From assembly GCA_963840535.1 (NCBI GenBank), contig CAWIZJ010000051.1, forward strand, positions 16,008 to 80,007: a stretch of DNA of 64,000 nt, written 5' to 3'. Made by a program: the position numbers and the translations under genes. Positions within the stretch are counted from its first letter, which is position 1. Every line of letters begins with the position of its first letter. The notes beneath the pieces were generated by a model. It worked only from the letters and a program-made list of their open reading frames with translations, was not told where the DNA came from and did not search any database. This DNA comes from VAZQ01 sp963840535 (GTDB lineage: Bacteria > Pseudomonadota > Alphaproteobacteria > Rhizobiales > Xanthobacteraceae). Positions 57,149-64,000 of the stretch are shown one piece after another.

Positions 57149-57621
57149 GCGGACGGCATGGTGCCCTGTGATCGGTTTACGATTCGTTAGCTTTTATGAA
57201 GGGCGTGGGTCCCCGAGCGAGTTTGCTGCGCCTGCGCCGCCTTGCTTTCGCAAACCATGCGGCTCCCCCCAGCCGATGTGCTGCGTCCTTAGCCAGATTA
57301 GGCCGGTAAGATCGGATAAATCGAGCCACGTTTCGTTGAGAAACTGCCCCACCCCCGTGGCGCTTGACCGTTTGGGGCAGTCGACCTAGCTCCTGGCGTT
57401 GCGCGCAGAGCAAGCGCACGAGCGGGCGCAGACGCGGGCGGGCGCGCAGACCCCCCACCCCCCCTTATGGAAACCAAAAATCAGTTAAGGCCCCTCCCGG
57501 GAAGTGCCGCGCGTTTTTTCATTCCGGTTGCAGTGCGGCCCTCGCAAGGCCGCGCGCTGATCGCCACGCCTGCGGAATCGTGTCTTGTCAATCACTTATC
57601 CATGAACGACCTCGACCCAGG
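57149..57621. other. Region with no supported gene
   Basis: About 470 bases. Open frames lack family resemblance. A C-rich run at 57448-57466 and the following TTAAGGCCCCT plus TTTTTTCATTCC echo the segment at 56483-56560. Confidence 0.4.
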
Positions 57622-57825
57622 CTATTTGTTCCCGCCGTTGAAAATCCCATCTGTGACCGTCATGACGCTAAGGATGCGTAGGGTCTGCCGATCCTCATCG
57701 GTCAACCCCTCGCCGCATTGGCGTTCGTACTCGTGGGCAAGAAGCGCGGCCTTCTGCGTGATTTGCTGGATGTCTCCGCGTGACATATCGCTCACACACC
57801 TCGATGGCATAGGGCTCTCCCTCAA
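57622..57825 (-). CDS. Small hypothetical helical protein
   Basis: This 67-residue frame has the body MSRGDIQQITQKAALLAHEYERQCGEGLTDEDRQTLRILSVM. The inner Met is probably the true start, giving 54 residues. The composition is that of a real small protein with two helices, typical of phage or island accessory genes. Function unknown. Confidence 0.5.
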   Translation of the reverse strand: MRESPMPSRCVSDMSRGDIQQITQKAALLAHEYERQCGEGLTDEDRQTLRILSVMTVTDGIFNGGNK

Positions 57826-57964
57826 TGATGATGATTTACTGTGTCGAGCATAGCAAAAAGCCTCCGGCTTGAGACCGGGGCCTTGTTGTGCTTGTACGTT
57901 ACTGTGGCTTCTGGTTTTCAGGCAATTTGCATCCCTGGCGAGTGCATACGACTGGGGGAGCCTC

Positions 57965-58153
57965 TTATCGGGCGGGTTCTTCTAAATTTTCCACTTCCTC
58001 GTCAGTCAACTCCCTGCACTTGCGGCCGTTCAAGCAGGCCCTTTCGTCCCGCCACCGGAACACGGGAGTGGGCGTGACCTCGGTATGGGCGTTGACGCCA
58101 CCAATGGTGACCTCATACGTCGCGACGCCGTTTAAAGAAACAGCCTCTCCCAA
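57965..58153 (-). CDS. Small hypothetical protein
   Basis: This 62-residue frame, MGEAVSLNGVATYEVTIGG, continues to a conserved-looking acidic end (RELTDEEVENLEEPAR). It resembles short phage proteins in layout and could be genuine. No family is recognised and no clear ribosome-binding site was found. Confidence 0.4.
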   Translation of the reverse strand: MGEAVSLNGVATYEVTIGGVNAHTEVTPTPVFRWRDERACLNGRKCRELTDEEVENLEEPAR

Positions 58154-58268
58154 TTGGTGGAGGCGGGTTGACGCACGCAGTCAAGTGAGAGCCGGTCTGC
58201 ACTCTTTAGCGACTGTCTTCGGTCTTGGCCCGACTGGTCCGATGAATTGCGGGATGACATGGCTCAAA

Positions 58269-58510
58269 ATGACCAAGCTGATCACCGCGCTCGCGCTGAT
58301 GCTGGCGACATTGCTCGCCGCCGCCGAACCCTTGCCGCTGCCGGAAGCCGCCGGGCCGGGCGAGCTTCCTGCCCGCACGGCTACAAGTCGAGCGGCTCGT
58401 TTTGCGTTCCATCGGCAAGCGCGCACGCAGGACGCCATCGCGAAGCCGGCGAATGGTACCTGCCCGTTCGGATGGGACATCCAGCGGAGGAGGAGACACG
58501 CGCTCGGACG
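58269..58510 (+). pseudogene. Small secreted Cys-rich repeat protein, frameshifted
   Basis: A signal peptide (MTKLITALALMLATLLAAAEP) is followed, across three frames, by two short repeats: CPHGYKSSGSFCVPS and CPFGW-TSSGG. Each repeat has the CPxGxxSSGxxC pattern of a family of small secreted Rhizobiales proteins. Three single-base changes within about 160 bases (near 58350, 58425 and 58472) are needed to read it. Function is unknown to me. It directly precedes the integrase fragment. Confidence 0.6.
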
Positions 58511-58549
58511 GGCCTTAATGATTCGCTTAACTCCTTCGCCAGCAAATCG

Positions 58550-58944
58550 TTGGCCCCCAGGTCGAGCTCGACCACGGCCGCATGCATGTCCGCAGGGCCA
58601 AGAACGGCACGCCATCCGTCCATCCTATCCGGGGCGATGAGATTCGTGCCTTACGCAAGCTCCGCCGTGAAAGCCCGACCGAGGCTTACGTCTTCGTCAC
58701 GGAGCGCGGCGGACCCATGAGCACCATCGGCTTCCACCATCTCATCCAGAGGCTCGGCAAGGCCGCCAGGATGCCTTTCCCACTGCATCCTCACATGCTG
58801 CGGCATGCGTGCGGCTATAAACTTGCCAACGACGGGCACGATACCCGAGCCTTGCAGCACTATCTCGGCCACAAGAACATCCAGCACACCGTCCGATACA
58901 CCGAGCTTTCGCCCGACAGGTTCCGCGACTTCTGGCGAGATTAG
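58550..58944 (+). pseudogene. Tyrosine integrase C-terminal fragment
   Basis: The frame reads VELDHGRMHVRRAKNGTPSVHPI and then a complete catalytic end: HPHMLRHACGYKLAND (HxxR), LQHYLGHKNIQHTVRYTEL with the Tyr nucleophile. The first catalytic Arg region and N-terminal domain are missing, so it is truncated on the left. It is of the short FimB/XerC-like class common in Rhizobiales. Its position near the right side of the island suggests a second inactivated recombinase. Confidence 0.8.
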
Positions 58945-59501
58945 CGTAGATTGGCGCCCGTCGCCGGCACCGCGGGTCGGAACTGGCACGGTTCGGCGCA
59001 TCTCAAACGAGCTTGGATGTGCGTGCGGCAGATGCGACCCCCCGGTAGGGGGGACTTTTGGATTCTGAAAATTGCTCATGCCCCCTCTCCCAAAAACCTG
59101 TCCAAAAACGGTTTCTGCCCCAGAAAGGGGGTAGCCTTTCTGCGGAAGGCGTTTTTGCAAAAAAAATTTTCAGGTGCGGGAGAAGATTCCGCTGTCGGCG
59201 CTTGCGTTCGGCTGCAGTCACGCGCTTGTGGCCGAGGGGTTTAAGGAGCCGTCGGCCTCACAGTAGCCTGATTAGTGGCCTGCTCGGGCTCAAGGCAGCC
59301 CAAGCGCAAGGACTCGGACGCCGCGGCGGGGCGGCACTGGCTCAAGTCAAGGACCCGGACCTGTGCGGCCGTCAAGCGGGAGGCGGAGGAGGATTTGGGG
59401 CAGGCATTCCGAATATGTGACGATTTCGATTCGAACCCGCACAGGGCAATTATTCTGCTTGCGGGGCGTTGCGCAGACAGCCGCGCGGCTGAGCGCAAAG
59501 C
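58945..59501. other. Region with no supported gene
   Basis: About 560 bases. 59039-59055 holds a CCCCCCGGTAGGGGGG palindrome. 59085-59180 is rich in A-runs. Open frames near 59275-59500 on both strands show no recognisable domain. Confidence 0.4.
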
Positions 59502-59813
59502 TTAGGGCGAGGCTGTCGCTAGGCCAGGTGTTTCGCTGAAACGGTGAAGCGGCGTGCGCGTTGCACGCGTCTCCTCAGCATCGATGGCAGCGAACAGCTT
59601 CTCCATGGCACGCGCGGACGGCGCGCCGAGCCTCTCGTTGAGGCGGATGGTCTCCGCGAGCTCCTCGCGGACGAGTTCGTAGCGGTGCGCGAGTTCGCCG
59701 TCCTCTGCAAGCGCCCGCTCGACACGCTCGGCGTCGCGAAGACCTAGCGTCCCGGCCGCGTGCCAGGGCAGCAAAGACTCGATCTCCTGGCGCTCGCGCT
59801 CCTTATTGATCAT
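59502..59813 (-). pseudogene. Anti-sigma factor N-terminal fragment
   Basis: On the minus strand from ATG 59813: MINKERERQEIESLLPWHAAGTL, then RDAERVERALAEDGELAHRYEL and APSARAMEKLFAAIDAEETRA. This is the typical cytoplasmic N-terminal domain of Bradyrhizobium-type anti-sigma factors that bind ECF sigma factors. The transmembrane and periplasmic parts are missing; the frame stops after TPGLATASP. The same frame is open upstream to 60431, but that part is unassigned and no sigma factor is recognisable. Confidence 0.6.
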
Positions 59814-60431
59814 GTTCAAGGCCATTTCGCTGGATTCTTCCGCCTTGAGCAGCTCTGCTACCGGTTGAGTGCGTCGAACGTGAGACTCGATAAGGTCAGT
59901 GCATTTCGACGATCTCTGGATCGCTTGCCTTCTCCCGGTAACGCACGAATCATGTCCCAGCTTCGGCGCCGGGAGCCGCAGCACCTCGCGTCTATCGATT
60001 CCGATCACTGCGTCAAGACCTGCGGAGTGCGCTTGCACCATCCGCCGGAATCCAGCTTCGGTCAGTTCAATCATCCCGTCATCATGGACGACGAAATCGA
60101 GGTCGGGGTCGAGGCGAATGCGGTCCACAGAAGGCAGCGCAGCCCGTGGCTCCCCTGATCGTGCTGAAACAAGGGATTGCCCGCTCGACTTTTCATCTAC
60201 GGAACTTGATCCGTGCGTGCAAGGTATGGCGAGAGAAAGTTCACGAAGGACCCTTTCGGCTTCTGCCAAGGCGTTCGCACATTCGGATTTAGCGCCTGCG
60301 CCGTATCCGTCGAGCTTTGTGTCTACAGGCCGCTGTGGTTGCGCGTTCCAAGGTCTTACCGATTTGGTAGTTTCCATGTTCCCTACCCTCGGTGTCGGCA
60401 CGGAGGACTTTTCTAGTTCTACCGGAGCCAA

Positions 60432-60838
60432 TCACCACGATATGGGCCCGACTCGGAACCCATGAAGGTGGGCACTGTGAACGATGAGCTGGGACGAATC
60501 GGGGCTCGTTCCGTCTGAACTTTAAAATTGCTCGAGTGTGACTTTCCGGCAACGGCAGGGGCACAGAGCGCTCCCTGCCGGCAAAAGCCGGGCACCAAAG
60601 TCCGGAGCTGACCGACCGGCTCGAGGGTGAGTTGATAAGAAGCACAAACGGCTTCGCGAATGAGCGATGATGTGCTGCCGAAACGCGCCCAGCGGCGCTC
60701 GTCGCGCGGCCTCCAGCAGATTCAGAAAAGCGGCGCCAGTAGCCTCCGGAGCGGTCGGCGCGAGGTGTAAGACGCCTGTAGTTGCGAATGGACGGCGGTG
60801 CAAGTTGGCGATATCGGAGGGCATAAAGGTCACGCGCC
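60432..60838. other. Region with no supported gene
   Basis: About 400 bases downstream of the transglycosylase remnant. No frame shows a domain I recognise on either strand. Confidence 0.4.
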
Positions 60839-61827
60839 TCAGTTGCGCTGTACAAGGCAAGTTTCACCGGCCGCGCGCAACCGAGAGCAAAGCGTCTCCG
60901 CAACTGGCGGCTTTCTGCCTCGACACGAATGCGTGTCCAGGTCGGGGCGGTGGTCATCTTGACCGTGGTGGTGCGGATAACCATCGGCTGATAGTTGCCA
61001 AGGATGGCCTCGTACTTCTTCTGCAATACGCGGTAAGCGGCGAGCGCCTTGACTTCGGAGAGATCGCCGATGAGCTGCACGCCCCAAGGGGAGGTGGACC
61101 TATTCGGCGCTTCCTTGTTCTCATCGGAGCCCTGGCGGCCATCTCTCGCACGGCATATCCGCGGGAATGGTCACATTGAGCATGGAAAGCGTGACCTGCG
61201 GCCTCCACTCTTCCGCGCGCCGGCCTGTCACGATGCGGACATACGCCTGGGTCTCCGACGGCAAAGTCCGCCTCCCCGCGAGCCAGTCGCGCACGCGCGC
61301 GGGTCCGGCATTGTAGGCGGCCGCGGCGAGTCCGAGATTGCCGAAGTGCTCCTGCAGTTCCCGCAGGAATTCGGCCGACTTAGGCAGGGCCTCGGCCGGA
61401 TCGAAGGGATTGCGCAGGAGGCGCTCGGCGGCGGTCATCGGCATAAATTGCGCGATGCCCTGAGCCCGCCGTCCGCTACGCGTCACAGGGCCAACCGCAT
61501 CGGATCGGAAGCGGCTCTCCTGCCAGATGACGCGAGCGAAGAACTCAAATGGCAGCCTATTCGCAGCCGCAGCCGCTTCGACTAGCTGGCAGATGGATAC
61601 TGGGTCGCCGCTGGGGATCCCGTCCGTCGTGCGCGCCCCTTGTTGTCCGCACGGGGAGACGTGCCGGTGGCTTCAGTCGATTGATCGGGCTTGGCTACCT
61701 GCGCATATGCTGTCAGGTTCGCGAGTGCGAGCACCCACACAAACAAAGAGGTAAGGCGGGTAAATTTGGCTCGCGGTTGTTCGCTTAACCGGCAGAGCCT
61801 CTGACGCTGCCTCGGAGGAGCAATCAT
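60839..61827 (-). pseudogene. Lytic transglycosylase with SPOR domain, multiply frameshifted
   Basis: The order on the minus strand is a signal peptide (LTSLFVWVLALANLTAYAQ, start about 61827), the SLT catalytic motif (VIWQESRFRSDAVGP, with the Glu in ES) in another frame, and RAQGIAQFMPMTAAERLLRNPFD plus AAAYNAGPARVRDWL. A C-terminal SPOR domain follows (VQLIGDLSEVKALAAYRVLQKKYE to LCSRLRAAGETCLVQRN). At least three indels are required (about 61575, 61120 and 60930). The protein would cut peptidoglycan and bind denuded glycan at the septum. Confidence 0.8.
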
Positions 61828-62156
61828 TGATGAGCCATGGCCGAACGCTAACTCGGCTTGATGTTAGCACGAGTCGTCAGCGAGCCGAAATCCATTAAGA
61901 GGCAACTGCCCCATCGAAGCGGGACTGCGGGGGTCAAAGCGGAAAAGGGTGTGCTGTTCCGTTCGGAGAGGTACTTGCGGACCCGTTAATAAGTATGGGC
62001 AGGCGGCCCACGTCGAACTATTCTTTTTAAGTAATTGGCGTAAGACCGCGCGAGGCTGCATTCATTGAACAAATTCTTTCGTTGCGCTTAACTGGTAACA
62101 GCTGGTAACACAAGGCACATTAAAAGAACAGTTTGCGGTTGGCTGCAAGGCTGAGC
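61828..62156. other. Region with no supported gene
   Basis: About 330 bases with lower GC near 61980-62110 and GGTAACA repeated at 62093 and 62103. I see no gene. Confidence 0.4.
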
Positions 62157-62467
62157 TCAGGCTTTGCCGCTGGGATCAGAACAGCGCCCCGTTCGAGCGG
62201 AAATCTGTGCCGTAGAGCGCCGGGCACAGGCGACGTAGACATTCCCCACCTTCAACTGGAGTCTGGCGCGGATAACTTCGGTACGGCGCCTGCGAGCGCT
62301 TGCAGCAATCCAATGCGAGACCAGGACAAGCGAGCGCTTTGCGCTAGCGCCAAACAGCGGCCGAGAAACGCCTTGAGCGCCGCCAGTTCTGGGCCGTCTG
62401 CGCCGCCGCGCGCGAGCGCCAGCGTGGCGAGCCGCCCACCGGCGGCCCGCGACACCCGTGTGTAAAA

Positions 62468-62606
62468 ACGCGATGTAGGCCGGGATCAGCCAGAAATACA
62501 CGATGGCGTCCAGGGTCCAGGAGAACAGCGTGCGGGACAGACCCACGTCGATCATCTCGGTGACGCCGAGCGCCGCCGGGATCACCTGAAACAGGAGACT
62601 CGGCCG
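62468..62606 (-). pseudogene. Possible membrane protein fragment
   Basis: On the minus strand a short frame reads SLLFQVIPAALGVTEMIDVG followed by a hydrophobic segment (TLDAIVYFWLIPAYIAFLHTG), then becomes Arg-rich and loses protein character. It could be the end of a membrane protein. No family is recognised. Confidence 0.25.
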
Positions 62607-63117
62607 CAACGCCCACTTTCGTCCACTCCGCTGCGTATGATGATTTAAAATCTGCCCCTCGGTTTCGGATGGTCTCCGGGTCCTAGTTCGGGAGCGACCA
62701 CCAAAATCCCTGGAAAGTCAGGCACTTCTCACACCATTAATGCAACCGCGCGAATTGAAGTGCGCCAGCGGCGCACGCCATGGGCACGTAATGGGCACCG
62801 GGGGCACGATTTGCGACGGCTGGTAGCCATACTCATCGAGCATGCTCCACCGCCCCGTCAAGCTGTAAGCCAAGAAACAGCTCGGCGGTGCCTTGAGACC
62901 TCCAGACAGGGCACCGGTGCGCCGATCCGCAGGGCGCTCCCTGAGCCTCAAACGCAATTTAATGATCAACAGCGGCACGCACTGCGGGCGGCCAATCGCC
63001 CGCACGCACGAGCCTCTATTGGAAAGAGAGCGCGTCGCCGGAATTCACCACCAGGTGTTGGACGCCGTCGACGTCCAGGTGCCCACATCCGGCAGAGACT
63101 GCTGCCTTTGGAAAATT

Positions 63118-63306
63118 CTACTCCTCATCTTCATCATCGTCGGCTTCATCGTCCTCAACATCCACAGCCATTGCGCTGACGTAGTCACGCCGGACGCGTT
63201 GCAGGGTGCGGCGGGACGCCTGATCCGTGAGGAAGAATGACCAGCCGTTCGTTCGCTTGCCGACAATCGCACTGGCGGCGTCAGGCGCTCGAGAAGGCCA
63301 CGCCAT
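63118..63306 (-). pseudogene. C-terminal fragment resembling DUF4357-type proteins
   Basis: On the minus strand the frame reads APDAASAIVGKRTNGWSFF, then LTDQASRRTLQRVRRDYVSA and a very acidic tail. The AA-x-(I/V)-x-GxxxNGW pattern is that of the DUF4357 domain often found at the end of nuclease or restriction-linked proteins. The N-terminal part is absent, so it is probably a remnant. Moderate confidence in the motif only. Confidence 0.4.
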
Positions 63307-63545
63307 CGACGTCCACCTGACCGTCCTGAAGCAGCATAGCCACCCTATGGCTGTATCGCCGCGCCCGTGCCGTTCGTCCGCTTACCCGGCACCGCGAACA
63401 CATCAGTCCACATGTCGATCATCCGCAGCATGAAATAGCGGCCGCCGGTACGCGACGATCCGATTGCAACATCGTCAAGTGCGCCGCCATGCTGTAGGAT
63501 TTTGAGTTGTAATCTGTTCCGCAAGACACAGCGAAGGATGACGGC

Positions 63546-64000
63546 TTGAACGTTCCGAGCTTCAGCCGGGTGTCAACGGCGTTCGCGATCGTGAGCGTCC
63601 TAGGCATCGTGTTTCAGGTCGACACCGCTGGGGGTGGTGACGATCAAAAAGCGGACACGGTGCCGGCCGATGCCGCCACTTCGTCGCTCCCATCGCCAGA
63701 TCTCGCCGCTGTCAAGGCAGCAATAGCACTGGCGCGCAAGGGCGAGCTGGCGCAAGCAAGCGACGTAAAAGAAAGCATGAGCGATCCCATCGCTCGCAAC
63801 GTGGTCGAGTGGGCAATTCTGCGAAGCGACAACAAAGAGGTCGACTTCCGGCGCTATGTTGCCTTTATCTCCGACCATCCGAGCTGGCCGAATATCGGTT
63901 CGCTGCGCCGACGCGCGGAGGCGGCGCTCTGGAAGGAACGCCTCGATCCCCAGACCGTGCGCGCGTATTTTGACAAGGACCAGCCGCTCACCGCGCAGGG
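63546..64000 (+). CDS. Soluble lytic murein transglycosylase, N-terminal part (runs off the window)
   Basis: An open frame, probably starting at TTG 63546 or GTG 63570, encodes a hydrophobic secretion segment (VSTAFAIVSVLGIVFQV). A linker and then the helical superhelix typical of Slt70-like enzymes follow: KAAIALARKGELAQASDVKESMSD, VVEWAILRS, FISDHPSWPN, and RRRAEAALWKERLDP. The catalytic SLT domain lies beyond the window. It releases anhydromuropeptides in the periplasm. No frameshift is seen in 455 bases, in contrast to the region just upstream. Confidence 0.82.
   Translation, partial: MNVPSFSRVSTAFAIVSVLGIVFQVDTAGGGDDQKADTVPADAATSSLPSPDLAAVKAAIALARKGELAQASDVKESMSDPIARNVVEWAILRSDNKEVDFRRYVAFISDHPSWPNIGSLRRRAEAALWKERLDPQTVRAYFDKDQPLTAQ

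Noticed and set aside
62893..63240. A 115-codon plus-strand frame with a hydrophobic segment
   Set aside because: Its end is antisense to the DUF4357-like fragment, whose motif is more convincing; no start signal or domain was found.

Overview
The window is high-GC DNA, most plausibly from an alphaproteobacterium of the order Hyphomicrobiales (Bradyrhizobium/Rhodopseudomonas-like). The clues are an Aap-type general L-amino-acid ABC transporter, several tripartite-tricarboxylate-type binding proteins, an alpha-2-macroglobulin/PbpC pair and Rhizobiales-type phage and island genes. No search was run, so the taxonomy is inference.

Layout. (1) 1-2.6 kb: right end of an integrative element with a RepA-like AAA ATPase (frameshifted), a small ORF and a tyrosine integrase facing the 3' end of tRNA-Arg(TCT). 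(2) 2.8-5.1 kb: a ring-cleavage-type VOC gene whose last ~239 bp recurs downstream of an intervening DUF433/DUF5615 toxin-antitoxin pair. (3) 5.4-14.5 kb: alpha-2-macroglobulin, PbpC and an ArnT-like glycosyltransferase, a cell-envelope operon. (4) 14.5-18.9 kb: a phosphate block on the minus strand (PafA-like phosphatase, MgtC/SapB, PitA, DUF47), part of it visibly lower in GC. (5) 19.3-21.3 kb: PAP2, GT2 and a LpxB-N-like protein, probably working with the ArnT homologue on lipid-linked sugar transfer. (6) 21.3-32.4 kb: cystathionine beta-lyase, aapJQMP, persulfide dioxygenase-rhodanese, mercaptopyruvate sulfurtransferase, cysteine synthase and a NitT/TauT-type ABC pair: sulfur and amino-acid metabolism. 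(7) 32.5-43.4 kb: a catabolic locus with an enolase-superfamily enzyme, a CaiB-type CoA transferase, two TctC binding proteins, three DoxX proteins and a two-subunit molybdenum enzyme resembling pyrogallol-phloroglucinol transhydroxylase but carrying an extra N-terminal SCP2-like domain. It ends in a class II aldolase cut off after about 50 codons. (8) 43.4-59 kb: a decayed phage-like or integrative island (integrase remnant, HTH proteins, Sak4-like ATPase, DUF669, a helicase split by an ISAzo13-family IS, a prim-pol gene, an iteron-like AT-rich region, and a second integrase fragment). (9) 59.5-64 kb: broken chromosomal genes (anti-sigma fragment, SLT-SPOR transglycosylase) and the start of an intact soluble lytic transglycosylase.

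The most interesting system is the SCP2-fused transhydroxylase-like molybdoenzyme with its iron-sulfur/Ig-like partner and DoxX proteins. His, Asp-Ser and Tyr positions I recall for the Pelobacter enzyme fall here at a near-constant offset of 124 residues, which equals the length of the extra domain. Other strong signals are the symmetric four-copy 14-mer inside the RepA-like gene, the six-copy GTAAAC cluster beside the primase, and the duplicated gene end bracketing the toxin-antitoxin pair.

A caution applies throughout. About a dozen otherwise healthy genes between 0 and 37 kb carry single-base frameshifts, and the island carries many more. In housekeeping genes such as cysK, sseA and pbpC these look more like indel errors in a draft assembly than real decay. 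In the island, real decay is also likely.
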